Part shown: positions 51,041-62,515 of the stretch, one piece after another
How positions within the stretch are numbered: position 1 is the first letter of the stretch
Layout of the letters: each line of letters opens with the position of its first letter
Assembly (NCBI GenBank): GCA_037968995.1
Contig: JBBKWP010000282.1
Location: 1 to 64,000, forward strand
Direction: 5' to 3'
Source of the DNA: JAEXNA01 sp037968995
Lineage (GTDB): Bacteria > Vulcanimicrobiota > Xenobia > Xenobiales > JADMJV01
Length of the DNA stretch: 64,000 nucleotides
The notes under the pieces: model-generated
The model's input: only the letters and a program-made list of their open reading frames with translations
Databases searched by the model: none
What the model was told of the DNA's origin: nothing
Made by a program: the position numbers and the translations under genes

Positions 51041-51595
51041 TTATAGTCGGCGAAGAGGACGAACTCCGTCATCGTCATCAAGCTCAATTTTACTGCCCGG
51101 CATGAGACGTTGCATCCAATCCGCATCCGTCCAACCGCGGGTGCGGCTTAAGCGACGATACCAGGCGCCGGGCAGTTCGTGCCCCACGTAACGATCACCC
51201 ACTTGGATGGTCTTGGTATTGAAGTTGTGATGAACCGGCAGATCGAGCGCCTCAGCGGTTTTGTAGAGATCGATCATGGTGACACCGCCGAAACGAATGG
51301 TCTCAACGGGTTTGTCGCCCGCTCTCACCAGAAACTCCAAGGGTGCGATGTTGTCGGACGGCTTTTCCCCGATACTCCATCCTTGATAATAGTGCGAGCG
51401 CGGTAATCCCACCGCATCGGAAAAAGCTTCCACGCCGACAAAAGGTCGGTCGTTGACCAAAGCCCAATTTCCATAGAAAGGGGTGCCATTGACGTTCAGG
51501 TTCAGGTCGTATTCACAGCCTGTGCAATCGGCCGTCGCCGCTCCGCCCATTGCTAGAAGCGCGGCCGTAGCCAATCCCAAAAATAATTTCTTCAT
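51041..51595 (-). CDS. Small secreted protein with copper-amine-oxidase-N-like domain
   Basis: A 184-residue exported protein. A signal peptide of about 22 residues ends in an ATA-D site, and the mature part begins with a short C-x-x-C pair (CTGC). Residues about 35-70 resemble the copper amine oxidase N-terminal / extracellular repeat pattern (VNGTPFYGNWALVNDRPFVG). The rest is charged and aromatic. The ATG at 51595 is chosen because GGAGG lies 7 bases before it; the ATG at 51601 is too close. A structured leader precedes it and a perfect terminator follows, so it is a monocistronic, regulated unit. The function is unknown. Confidence 0.7.
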   Translation of the reverse strand: MKKLFLGLATAALLAMGGAATADCTGCEYDLNLNVNGTPFYGNWALVNDRPFVGVEAFSDAVGLPRSHYYQGWSIGEKPSDNIAPLEFLVRAGDKPVETIRFGGVTMIDLYKTAEALDLPVHHNFNTKTIQVGDRYVGHELPGAWYRRLSRTRGWTDADWMQRLMPGSKIELDDDDGVRPLRRL

Positions 51596-51700
51596 TCTCA
51601 TACCTCCCTCGGACCACGAACATCGGGTCCTACCTCTTCCAAGGTTTAACCCTTGATTGGCGTTCTCCGTTCGGCGATGGGTAGCCATCCCCTCCATGGT
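51596..51700 (-). promoter_or_regulatory. Structured 5' leader of the small secreted protein gene
   Basis: On the minus strand three hairpins precede the ribosome-binding site: GATGG-CTAC-CCATC (51676-51689), CAAGG-GTTAAA-CCTTG (51640-51655) and GGACC/GGTCC with a 10-base loop (51611-51630). The last ends a few bases before GGGAGG. I could not match it to a known riboswitch; a c-di-GMP-type aptamer was considered and not found. Confidence 0.4.
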
Positions 51701-51753
51701 CGCGGGTCCTTCGAGCAAGCCGCGCGGAGTAAAGTCAGGAGGGACCTCAATCC

Positions 51754-53019
51754 TTAGTCGAGTGGCTTACCCACCACCGTGCCGCTGGGAACACCCTTCT
51801 TCTTCTTCAAAGCTGTATTGGTTTCCGGAGTCCCCGAATGTACCGTGACGTTGCGGCCCAAGGTGGCTCCGCTGGGAATCACAGAATCGCGGCCGATGAT
51901 CGTGAGTCCTGTATTCAACGCTTGAGGGAGTCCCTCGTTGGGGGTGTTATCGTCCCCGTGTCCAACGCGGGCATCGGCCCGAATAATACAGTGTTTGTCT
52001 ACAATGCAATTATCGACCCTGGCGCCAGCTTCGATCACGGTCTCGTGTAGGATAATGCTGTTGGTGACCACGGCTCCTTCAGCCACTCTTACTCCGGGTG
52101 AAAGGATACTGCGCTGGACGGTTCCGCTCACCAGACAGCCGTTGCTGAGCAGATTATTATCGACCTGAGCGCTCTTGCCAACACAGACCGGACCACGCTC
52201 TTGACTGCGGGTATGCACCGTGTTCTCGGTATTGTATAGGTCGAGCGCGGGGTCTTCGGACAAGAGACCGATATTAGCTTCCCAATAGGCCTGCACCGTT
52301 CCGATGTCGGTCCAATATCCCGGAAAGGTGTGGGCCCGCACGGAGGCGCCGTTCCTGAGCATTTTGGGCAGAACATCGCGTCCAAAATCCAAGCAACTCT
52401 CGTCAGCGAGAATCTTCAGCAACGCTTGACGACGAAAGGCGTAGACACCCATGGAAGCCAAGGTTTCGCGGGTGCGACGAGGCTTCTCCTCGAATCCCAC
52501 GATGCGGTCGTCCGAACCTTTGACGATCATACCGAAACGATGGGTTTCGTGAGGACTGACTCGGCGGCAGGCGACGGTCAGATCGGCTCCACTGTCCGCG
52601 TGACGCTCCAGCATCGGTCGGTAATCCATGCTGTAAACATGGTCGCCAGCCAGCACCAAAACGTGCTCCTCAGCCTGTTCTCCAACGAACTCTAGATTGC
52701 GACGAACCGCATCGGCTGTCCCGCGCTGCCAGTCACCAAAACGTCCGCCCCTAAAAGGATGAAGAACGCGCAAGCCACCTTGCATCAGATCCAAGTCCCA
52801 AGGGGCGCCTGTTCCCAGATGCTCGCTGAGACTATGAGGACGGTACTGAGTCAGCACCGCGACATTGTAAATTTCAGAATTCACACAGTTCGAGAGAGAA
52901 AAGTCGATCAATCGATACTTCCCTCCAAAAGGTATCGCCGGGGCCGCCCGTACCTCAGTAAGAACCGAAAGACCGGGACTGGGACCACCCGCCATTATTA
53001 GGGCAAAAGCTTGACTCAT
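51754..53019 (-). CDS. GlgC paralogue with degenerate nucleotide-binding motif (GlgD-like)
   Basis: A 421-residue ADP-glucose pyrophosphorylase-like protein with the nucleotidyltransferase core and a C-terminal beta-helix. The GGxGxRL loop reads GGPSPGLS: Arg is replaced by Gly. The RAKPAV motif reads RAAPAI: the Lys is replaced by Ala. The GDHVY and EEKP segments remain. It therefore probably lacks full catalysis, as GlgD in Firmicutes does, and may form a mixed tetramer with the normal GlgC upstream. The ATG at 53019 overlaps the upstream gene's stop (ATGA), so the subunits are likely made in coupled amounts. Confidence 0.87.
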   Translation of the reverse strand: MSQAFALIMAGGPSPGLSVLTEVRAAPAIPFGGKYRLIDFSLSNCVNSEIYNVAVLTQYRPHSLSEHLGTGAPWDLDLMQGGLRVLHPFRGGRFGDWQRGTADAVRRNLEFVGEQAEEHVLVLAGDHVYSMDYRPMLERHADSGADLTVACRRVSPHETHRFGMIVKGSDDRIVGFEEKPRRTRETLASMGVYAFRRQALLKILADESCLDFGRDVLPKMLRNGASVRAHTFPGYWTDIGTVQAYWEANIGLLSEDPALDLYNTENTVHTRSQERGPVCVGKSAQVDNNLLSNGCLVSGTVQRSILSPGVRVAEGAVVTNSIILHETVIEAGARVDNCIVDKHCIIRADARVGHGDDNTPNEGLPQALNTGLTIIGRDSVIPSGATLGRNVTVHSGTPETNTALKKKKGVPSGTVVGKPLD

Positions 53020-54284
53020 TTCGCACGCTCCACGGTCGCTCCATCGGGAACGATTCCTGATTCAGGGAAGTCGGATTCATCGACTTCGGATTCGATCAAT
53101 ACATTGGACCCGATCTTGCAGCCGGCCGGGATGACGGCACCCTTACCGACCACACTGATGCCGGCCTTCAGATTATCGGGGCTTTTCTCATTGGGCGTCG
53201 TTGTGTCGCCGGCGGCCAGAACCGCTCCCGCGCCCACTCGAACGTCCTTATCCACGACCACACCCTTGATGTGGGCGCCGGGACCTACCCAGACGTCATT
53301 CATAATGACCGAATCTTCTATCACGGCCCCCGGAGAGACATATACTCCCGGCGAAAGCACCGAATTTTTGACCAAACCTTTAATGACGCAGCCGTTAGAT
53401 ACCAGAGCCTCCGAGACTTTACCCTGGGGTCCGACCTTCACCGCCGGCATCTCTTCAGACTGGGTCAAGATGGGCCAGCGCTCATCGTAGAGGTCCAATG
53501 CCTCTTGGCCCTTCACCAGTTCTAAGTTGGTATTAAGGTAGGAATCCACCGTACCCACATCCACCCAGTAGCCGGCGAATCGATACGACTGAACCACCGA
53601 ACCGTCGTTTAGCATCGACGGGATGATGTGTTTGCCGAAGTCGAGGTCCTGATGATTCTCATATTCTCGTCTCAAAACGCGGTCGAGAATCTTGGCGCTG
53701 AAGATGTAGATCCCCAAAGACGCGAGATTGCCCTTGCTGTGGTCTTTGGGCTTCTCAGCGAATTCGACGATACGCCCTTCGTCATCCACTTTCATAATGC
53801 CAAAACGGAACGCTTCCTCAATGGGAACTTCCATCACCGCCACGGTGAGGTCCGCGCCCTTGGCCGTATGAGCTCTAAGCATCTCCCGATAGTCCATCTT
53901 GTAGATGTGATCGCCCGAGAGGATCAAAACCGCGTCAGCGCGGTGATCGCTCAAGAAGCCAAGGTTCTGATAGATGGCGTCCGCCGTTCCGGCGAACCAG
54001 CGTTGGTGACCACGCCCTTGATAGGGCGGCAGCAAGCGGATTCCGCCGCGTGCTCGGTCCAGGCCCCAGGGCTTGCCGATACCGATGTGCTCGTTGAGAC
54101 TGTGGGGCCGGTACTGGGTCAGCACTCCCACCGTCCCTATCCCACTGTGGACACAATTCGAGAGAGTAAAATCGATGATGCGAAACTTTCCGGCGAAGGG
54201 AACCGCGGGCTTGGCGCGCTGCTCAGAAAGCACCGTCAGCCGGCTACCCTCTCCCCCGGCTAATAACATAGCGACTGTTTTCAT
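53016..54284 (-). CDS. glgC: Glucose-1-phosphate adenylyltransferase GlgC
   Basis: A 422-residue enzyme making ADP-glucose from glucose-1-phosphate and ATP, the committed step of bacterial glycogen synthesis. The nucleotide loop GGEGSRLTVL and the QRAKPAVPF motif are intact, as are SGDHIYKMDY and FAEKPK, with a C-terminal left-handed beta-helix. The length is standard. The ATG at 54284 is preferred over an open frame extended to 54395. It is the first gene of the pair and is divergent from the class III aminotransferase, sharing a 207-base control region. Confidence 0.95.
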   Translation of the reverse strand: MKTVAMLLAGGEGSRLTVLSEQRAKPAVPFAGKFRIIDFTLSNCVHSGIGTVGVLTQYRPHSLNEHIGIGKPWGLDRARGGIRLLPPYQGRGHQRWFAGTADAIYQNLGFLSDHRADAVLILSGDHIYKMDYREMLRAHTAKGADLTVAVMEVPIEEAFRFGIMKVDDEGRIVEFAEKPKDHSKGNLASLGIYIFSAKILDRVLRREYENHQDLDFGKHIIPSMLNDGSVVQSYRFAGYWVDVGTVDSYLNTNLELVKGQEALDLYDERWPILTQSEEMPAVKVGPQGKVSEALVSNGCVIKGLVKNSVLSPGVYVSPGAVIEDSVIMNDVWVGPGAHIKGVVVDKDVRVGAGAVLAAGDTTTPNEKSPDNLKAGISVVGKGAVIPAGCKIGSNVLIESEVDESDFPESGIVPDGATVERAK

Positions 54285-54491
54285 GCCCCGTCCATTCGTA
54301 AGACCGTGGTATAGTGTCCTTCCCGCCTTAGGATTTGGTTGGAAGCAAGATTCCCTCGGTGGAGTCCATCTCCATGAACTCAAGAATGATGCCACAACTT
54401 TCTGATGGGCTCACCTGGATGCGATCGCCTCGAACTTGATCGGACGTATTCTTTCTGCAGGCGTTGCCTTGAGGGTGGGGAATTCGCCCCC

Positions 54492-55757
54492 ATGTCCACT
54501 GGATCTGAAATGCTCAAGCGCCGCAGCGCGGCCGTTAGCCCAGGAGTCGGGCGCCTGAACTCGCTGGTTGTTGCCGAAGGTCGCGGTGCTCTCTTGATCG
54601 ATCTGGAGGGCCGCGAGTATATCGATTTGGCTTCGGGCATCGGGGTAGTCACCGTGGGTCACAGCCACCCCAAAGTGGTGGCAGCGATCCGAGAGCAAGC
54701 AGGTAAGCTACAGCACACCTGCTTTCACGTGGCCACCTACGAACCTTACGTCAGTCTCTGTGAGAAGCTGATCGAGCTTTTCCCTCATGGTGAGGAGACC
54801 CGGGCGATGCTGGTCAACAGCGGTGCCGAAGCGGTCGAGAACTCCATCAAGATCGCCCGTCAATTCACCAAGCGTCCAGCGATCATCAGTTTCAGCGAGG
54901 GCTTTCACGGACGCACTCTTCTGGCCACCACCCTCACCTCCAAAGTAGGCTACAAACTGGGCTGCGGTCCCTACGCACCAGAAGTCTACAAATTGCCCTA
55001 CCCCAACCATTTTGCCTACGGCGACGGACTGACCGAGGAGCGATTCGTAGAGCGCGAGATCGAACGCTTCCGCGGCGCATTGATCAGTACGGTGGCCGCT
55101 GAGCAGGTGGCTGCCGTGATCATTGAGGTCGTCCAGGGTGAGGGAGGCTTTCATACCGCACCCGCTGGCTACTTGCGAGCCCTCCGGGCAGAGTGTGACA
55201 CTCACGGTATCGTTCTGATTTTCGACGAAGTGCAAAGCGGCTTCTGTAGAACCGGGCACTGGGCGGCCTATCAGCATTTTGAGGTCCTGCCGGACGTGTC
55301 GGTATGGGCCAAAGCTATGGGCGGAGGCATGCCGGTCTCGGCTGTGCTCGGTCGGGCGGAGGTGATGGACGGAGCACGGCCTGGAACCCTGGGTGGGACC
55401 TACGGTGGAAATCCGGTGGCCTGCGCCGCCGCCCTGGCCGCCATTGAAGTCATGGAAGAAGAAAAACTCTGTCAGCGAGCCGTTCTTTTAGGGACCACCA
55501 TTCGCCAGAAAATGGAAGCCATCCAAGCCCGATGTTCCGGAGTTCTCGAGGTACGCGGCCTGGGGGCCATGTTGGCCATGGAACTTCGATCAGGAGCGCC
55601 CAGCATCGTGGCCCGCTGCCTGGAACGAGGCGTTCTGATGATCACCGCGGGAGCACACGGTCAGGTCCTACGCCTTCTACCTCCGCTGGTCATCACTGAC
55701 GAACACCTCGAAACGGCTCTCGCTGTCCTTGAAGAAGAGGTCTTGAGAGAGTTTTAG
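54492..55757 (+). CDS. Class III aminotransferase (4-aminobutyrate/acetylornithine type)
   Basis: A 421-residue PLP-dependent class III aminotransferase. The N-terminal motif LDLEGREYIDLASGIGVVTVGHSHP, the NSGAEAVENSIKIAR helix, the FDEVQSGFCRTG segment and the PLP lysine in WAKAMGGGMPVSAV (about residue 260) are all present. These leave open GabT (4-aminobutyrate) or ArgD (acetylornithine). The GabT-like gene is suggested by the GIVLIFDEVQSGFGR-type patch. The ATG at 54492 is chosen; the upstream frame to 54405 is not required. Its substrate cannot be fixed from the sequence. Confidence 0.88.
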   Translation: MSTGSEMLKRRSAAVSPGVGRLNSLVVAEGRGALLIDLEGREYIDLASGIGVVTVGHSHPKVVAAIREQAGKLQHTCFHVATYEPYVSLCEKLIELFPHGEETRAMLVNSGAEAVENSIKIARQFTKRPAIISFSEGFHGRTLLATTLTSKVGYKLGCGPYAPEVYKLPYPNHFAYGDGLTEERFVEREIERFRGALISTVAAEQVAAVIIEVVQGEGGFHTAPAGYLRALRAECDTHGIVLIFDEVQSGFCRTGHWAAYQHFEVLPDVSVWAKAMGGGMPVSAVLGRAEVMDGARPGTLGGTYGGNPVACAAALAAIEVMEEEKLCQRAVLLGTTIRQKMEAIQARCSGVLEVRGLGAMLAMELRSGAPSIVARCLERGVLMITAGAHGQVLRLLPPLVITDEHLETALAVLEEEVLREF

Positions 55758-55818
55758 ATCGCTACCCAAGAGTCTTTGGGAATCCGCACCAGGAGTCGAC
55801 AACCTGGACATCTCCACT

Positions 55819-56286
55819 CTAGCCGATCAAGCTTTGAACTCCCGCGGAGAGAACGAAGTAAACCATCCAAGCGCCGAACGCGCTTGCGGCCACCATAGCG
55901 TACCGAAGCCAACTTGGCCGTTCCGAGCGAAAGAACGACAACGACGTCATATATCCGAGGGCGCAGCAGATTCCGCCCAGCGCTCCACCGGCGAAGAGTG
56001 GAATGTGCAAGACAGCGGCAAAGATCTTTTGACCGGTCGACACGGGTGGGGCGAGATTGTACGTCTCATCCTTGTGAGTGAAGGATGGAATCGTCTCTCC
56101 CAAAGAGACGTTGGCCCTGATGGTCTCCACTTCACCTTGGTCGTTTTTCACAAGATAGTCGGAGTTTTTCTTCCCCGTTCCCTTCAGTATCTGACCGTTG
56201 ACCAAAAACGAGTTCTTCCAAAAACCCGCTCGCCATATCAGTTCTTGCTCCTTGAATCCGGGGATACGGATTGTGTAGTCTTTCAT
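55819..56286 (-). CDS. Small membrane protein, function unknown
   Basis: A 155-residue protein. The N-terminal about 80 residues are soluble and look like a small beta domain (IRIPGFKEQELIWRAGFW, SLGETIPSF), and two hydrophobic segments follow at about 85-113 and 127-150. The start has GGAGAGGG about 7 bases upstream. It lies 47 bases after the stop of the upstream YfcC-type carrier on the same strand, so it may be the last gene of that operon. No family is recognised. Confidence 0.6.
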   Translation of the reverse strand: MKDYTIRIPGFKEQELIWRAGFWKNSFLVNGQILKGTGKKNSDYLVKNDQGEVETIRANVSLGETIPSFTHKDETYNLAPPVSTGQKIFAAVLHIPLFAGGALGGICCALGYMTSLSFFRSERPSWLRYAMVAASAFGAWMVYFVLSAGVQSLIG

Positions 56287-56333
56287 GCTTTTCCCTCTCC
56301 TTCTTGTGAACTAAGATGAACTTTTCGTTTCCT

Positions 56334-57715
56334 CTAGGACCATTCAAACACCGTAACGGGTAGTACCAAGAGCACGCATGCCACTAACGACAGGATCACG
56401 ACCAGCGGTAGACAGAATCGAAACCAGCGGTCGTAAGGTATGCCGGCGATCTGTAGGATGCCCATCGTGACCCCGCTGGTAGGAATGATGAGATTCGAGA
56501 TGCCGTCGCCGAACTGGAAGGCCAGCACAGCGACTTGCCGTTCCAGACCCAGCAGATCGCTCAGCGGCGACATCAAGGGCATGGTTAGGGCGGCCTGCCC
56601 TGAGCCCGAAGGCACGAAGAAATTGAGAAAACTCTGGAAGATGAACATAAGGATGACCGAAACGGCTGGAGAGAAGCCTTCGGCGGCACTGGCCAAAAAA
56701 TGCAAAATGGTATCGATGATGGCCCCCTCTTCAGCGATCACCAGCAGTCCGCGCGAGAAGCCGATAATGAGCGCTGCCAACACCACCTCAGTTGCCCCCT
56801 TGCTGAACGCTTCCACTGTTTCCTCGGCCGAAAGTCGGCCCACCGCGGATGCCAAGAGGCCCATACCCACAAACAAACCTGCGATCTCTTGAATGTACCA
56901 GTGCCACTCTTGAACTCCGTAGACCAAGAGTAAAAGTGAGCCTCCCAAAAGCATCAAAACCCAGACCCGAGCGCGCGTCATCTTAACCTCTTCGTGTACC
57001 CTCTCTTCGTCCCACTTACTGGGCACTCCGTGCACGATGCTTTTGGTTTTATCGCCGTCGATTCGTTGAGCGTACAAACAGATGAACGCGATCGCCGTGG
57101 TCGTGAAGACCGCCCAACAGACGAGCCGATAGCCAAATCCACTTCCCGGCGGCAACTCGGCAATGCCTTGCGCGATTCCGACCGTGAAAGGATTGATGAA
57201 GGCTCCGGCAAAACCCGCACCTGCCCCTACGAACGGGATGGCAACGCCCACCACTGTGTCGTATCCCAGGGCGTGACTAAAGGGGATGGTGAGCATGACG
57301 AAAACCAACACTTCCTCAGTCATCCCGAAGGTCGCTCCCCCCAGGGAAAAAAGCGTAATCAAGAACGGTAACAGGAAGAGTTTGTAGCGAGGCTTTGCGA
57401 CTCCGAAAACGATCACTTTCTCCAGAAACGCCTGAATCGCGCCTGTCCGCTGAACAATTCCAAAGGCACCCGCCACCAGAAAAACGAAGGCGATAATGTC
57501 GGCCGCAGCCACCACCCCCCGGCCCGGCGCGGTGAGAAAATCCATCAGCCCCTGACCGTTCTGCTCCACCTGTTGGTAGGTCCCGGGAACCACCACCTGC
57601 TTATTTTCGAAAGCCTTGCGCTGGAAACGTCCGGCCGGTATCAGCCAGGTCATCACTGTGAAACACACCATGAACACAGTCAACAGAGTCAAAACGTCGG
57701 GGAACTTGCGTCTCA

Positions 57716-57716
<1 letters not shown>
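56334..57716 (-). CDS. YfcC-type membrane carrier (C4-dicarboxylate/basic amino acid-like)
   Basis: A 460-residue integral membrane protein with 11-12 hydrophobic segments. The GRFQRK cluster after the first helix, the FSLGGATFGMTEEV segment (about residue 123), and FFVPSGSGQAALTMPLM and NLIIPTSGVTMG in the second half fit the YfcC/DcuC-type carrier group of the IT superfamily. The family transports organic or amino acids; substrate is unknown. The ATG at 57716 overlaps the PcrA stop (TGATG), so it is coupled to the helicase gene, a pairing without an obvious reason. Confidence 0.85.
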
Positions 57717-60148
<2,432 letters not shown>

Positions 60149-60203
60149 GGCAGCCTGACTTAGGTGTCCGAGCAAAAAAAACCTGGAAAGCCCTAAGGCC
60201 TAG

Positions 60204-61175
60204 TCAAAAGAACGTCCGAAACCAACTCCAGAAAAACTTCAGGTCGAATAGTCGCAGCCGTTGTTTGGGATGAATCGGATGGTCCGTTAAAGCCCGCAAA
60301 GCAGGATGGAGAAGCTTAGTCGAACGATCGCGAGAGGGTTTGAGGCCGGCGAAGATCCCTTCTAAACGCTCTCTCACTTCCCTGACGGATGCAGGCCGGT
60401 CCTTGGAAAGTAACTGCAACATCTGCGCGATCAGTTGGGAGAGTTCCGCGGCCGATGCATCGGGTACGTGGTCCGTCAAGTGATCTGTCAGCGGTGGTAT
60501 CACAAAACCGTAATTCTGAAGATCCGCCCGCGACAGTAGAAAGTAAGCCGTGGAACCCAGCGAATAGATGTCCGACTGCTGTGTAGTCTGGCCCCGGCCG
60601 TACTGTTCTGGGGAACAGAATCCCGGTGTCCCGAGATCTTGGGTGTCCTTCGTTTTCTTGCTGTCGTGACGGCGAGCGATCCCGAAATCGATCAGATAAA
60701 CCGCGCCGTGGTCGCTCAGCATAAGATTGGATGGCTTGAGATCTCGAAAGACCACTGGGGGACTCTGGGCGTGAAGATGCTCTAAAATATGGCAGACCTG
60801 TAAAAGGATAGGGAGTGTTTCGTGGAGCGACAAAGGCCGATCGACCTGCTCTAGCAGTTGATCCAACGGAACACCCTCTACCCGGCTCATTACGAAGGCC
60901 GGAGCGTTCCTGTCGGTAACAAATTCGTGTATGACCCTTGGACATCCGGGGTGAGATAAGGAGCCCAAAATTTCGGCTTCACGTCGAAAAAGCGCGATGG
61001 CTTCTGGCTTCTCTTTCTCCAGCACGACTCCCAGGTCTAGTTCTTTGAGAGCCCATCGCACTCCCTCCAGTCGTTCGTCGGAGACGTCGTAGACCGCACC
61101 CATGGCGCCTTGTCCCAACACCCCAATCAGTCGAAATCGGTCGTCGAAACGGGTCCCGGTTACTCGCAGGGCCAT
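60204..61175 (-). CDS. Hanks-type Ser/Thr protein kinase
   Basis: A 323-residue protein kinase with a full set of subdomains: GVLGQGAMGAVYD (glycine-rich loop), ALKELD (VAIK-type Lys), VFRDLKPSNLML (catalytic loop; His replaced by Phe in HRD), IDFGIARR (DFG) and GTPGFCSPEQYG (activation segment). The kinase domain ends near residue 265. The C-terminal part is short with an aromatic stretch (FFWSWFRTFF), possibly a membrane anchor, and there are no PASTA or sensor domains. It lies 55 bases upstream of pcrA on the same strand. Its substrates are unknown. Confidence 0.93.
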   Translation of the reverse strand: MALRVTGTRFDDRFRLIGVLGQGAMGAVYDVSDERLEGVRWALKELDLGVVLEKEKPEAIALFRREAEILGSLSHPGCPRVIHEFVTDRNAPAFVMSRVEGVPLDQLLEQVDRPLSLHETLPILLQVCHILEHLHAQSPPVVFRDLKPSNLMLSDHGAVYLIDFGIARRHDSKKTKDTQDLGTPGFCSPEQYGRGQTTQQSDIYSLGSTAYFLLSRADLQNYGFVIPPLTDHLTDHVPDASAAELSQLIAQMLQLLSKDRPASVREVRERLEGIFAGLKPSRDRSTKLLHPALRALTDHPIHPKQRLRLFDLKFFWSWFRTFF

Positions 61176-61250
61176 AGTTTGATGTTCGTGTTCGTGGTCA
61201 TTAAATTTGCTTTGCGGGATTTTTCCATCGGAGTAGAAAATCCCGCGATT

Positions 61251-61658
61251 ATGAAAATCGCTATTCTTTGCGTTGTCTTTCTCGCTATACTTCAGATCCT
61301 TCTCGGCCTAGTCATTAGCGGAATGCGCCGGAAGTTCCGTTGCTCGGTAGGTGCGCCCGACGATCCAAACCACCCTCTCTTTCGAGCGCGGCTCGCTTTC
61401 TCCAATTGCGCCGAATGGCATCCTATCTTCTTCGCCTTATTGCTGGTCCTACCCATGGGCGGCGCGCCAAAATGGTCGATATGGCTGTCTCCGGCCGTGG
61501 TCGCAGCCCGCTACCTGATGGTGGCCGGATTAGTGACATTTCCTCCCAACAAGCCAAACATCGTACGAGTATTGGGAGCGGTAGGCACCTATCTCACGGC
61601 GCTCTTACTGTCAGGATTGGTGATCGCTACTTACTGGCCGACTCCCGCTCAAATCTAG
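61251..61658 (+). CDS. MAPEG-family membrane protein
   Basis: A 135-residue protein with four hydrophobic segments and the family patch SNCAEWHPIFFALLL; FPPNKPN in the loop before the last helix also fits. MAPEG proteins act in glutathione and eicosanoid metabolism in eukaryotes; bacterial members (YecN type) have unknown roles. The ATG at 61251 lacks a close ribosome-binding site (GGAG is 17 bases upstream). It opens a short plus-strand run with the PilZ protein gene 54 bases later. Confidence 0.8.
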   Translation: MKIAILCVVFLAILQILLGLVISGMRRKFRCSVGAPDDPNHPLFRARLAFSNCAEWHPIFFALLLVLPMGGAPKWSIWLSPAVVAARYLMVAGLVTFPPNKPNIVRVLGAVGTYLTALLLSGLVIATYWPTPAQI

Positions 61659-61712
61659 AATCTCGCTCGTTCAAAAAAAGGCACGAGCTAAGAAGGTCAA
61701 GAACGCCCACCC

Positions 61713-62513
61713 ATGCTGAAGAAGTTTGCCACAGATTTATCGCGCGGCCTACGCACCATGGTGAGAGGCATAGACGCCGATTGGGATTTTGCGGAGCGTC
61801 GTAAAACCATTCGTTTCCAATGCCGCTACAAAGTTGATGTGACGTTCAAGGACACGAAAAAGGTCGCCTACGTTCTAGACTACTCGCTGGCGGGTCTTCG
61901 CTTCACTTCAACCGTCAAGTTCAAGATTGGTGAAGTGGTACAAGTGAAATTTCCTCACCCCTTGGAAGGTTACGGCGTTCGTAGTCTCAATTGCGAAGTT
62001 ATCTGGATGCGCAAAAACCCGAAGACCCTGGAACTCGTGTGCGGGGCGCGCTTCAAAGAGACCAAGCCCCGTATGGCCGCCTCTTGGATTGCCTACCTCT
62101 TCAAAGAGAAAAAAGTTGACACCAAGGACCTGGTAGAAGACCGAAAATTTTATAGAGCAACCTGTAAGCTTGAGGTTGTAGCGAGACGCGACGACTTGAG
62201 ATCCGAAGGCCATATCGTGGACATCAGTACCGAAGGTGGCTGCATCATGATTGACCAAGCCAGCGAGGAAGAGGAAACTTGGGGACTCGACATCAAGGGT
62301 CTCTCAAACCTTGAGCCGATGCACATTAAGGCGACTGTCCTTTCCTGCGTGACCGAGGCCGAGGTTGAAGGTGAGCCCGACCCTGATGGGGAGGTACAAA
62401 TAGAAGGCATCTATAGGCAAAGAGTCAAGTTCCAGACGCCTCTCGACGAGAAGACCATTCTCCTCCTGCAGAACTATATGCAGCACCTCGCCAAAGACTT
62501 CTGGGTAGGATAG
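61713..62513 (+). CDS. Tandem PilZ-domain protein, putative c-di-GMP effector
   Basis: A 266-residue protein with two PilZ-type domains. The first has R-K-T-I-R (about residues 30-34) and a D-Y-S-x-A-G segment (about 57-62), and the second has R-K-F-Y-R (about 144-148) and D-I-S-T-E-G-G (about 170). These are the R-x-x-x-R and D/N-x-S-x-x-G c-di-GMP-binding motifs, both intact. The remaining parts are strand-rich. It probably binds c-di-GMP and links it to motility or surface behaviour. The gene follows the MAPEG gene and precedes the adenosyltransferase gene by 2 bases. Confidence 0.85.
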   Translation: MLKKFATDLSRGLRTMVRGIDADWDFAERRKTIRFQCRYKVDVTFKDTKKVAYVLDYSLAGLRFTSTVKFKIGEVVQVKFPHPLEGYGVRSLNCEVIWMRKNPKTLELVCGARFKETKPRMAASWIAYLFKEKKVDTKDLVEDRKFYRATCKLEVVARRDDLRSEGHIVDISTEGGCIMIDQASEEEETWGLDIKGLSNLEPMHIKATVLSCVTEAEVEGEPDPDGEVQIEGIYRQRVKFQTPLDEKTILLLQNYMQHLAKDFWVG

Positions 62514-62515
62514 AG

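Noticed and set aside
51611..51700. c-di-GMP (GEMM) riboswitch in the structured leader
   Set aside because: The conserved aptamer segments could not be matched by eye; only the hairpins are supported.
51596..51718. Upstream N-terminal extension of the small secreted protein (to 51718)
   Set aside because: It would bury the signal peptide and hide the clear GGAGG site; the leader has hairpins instead.
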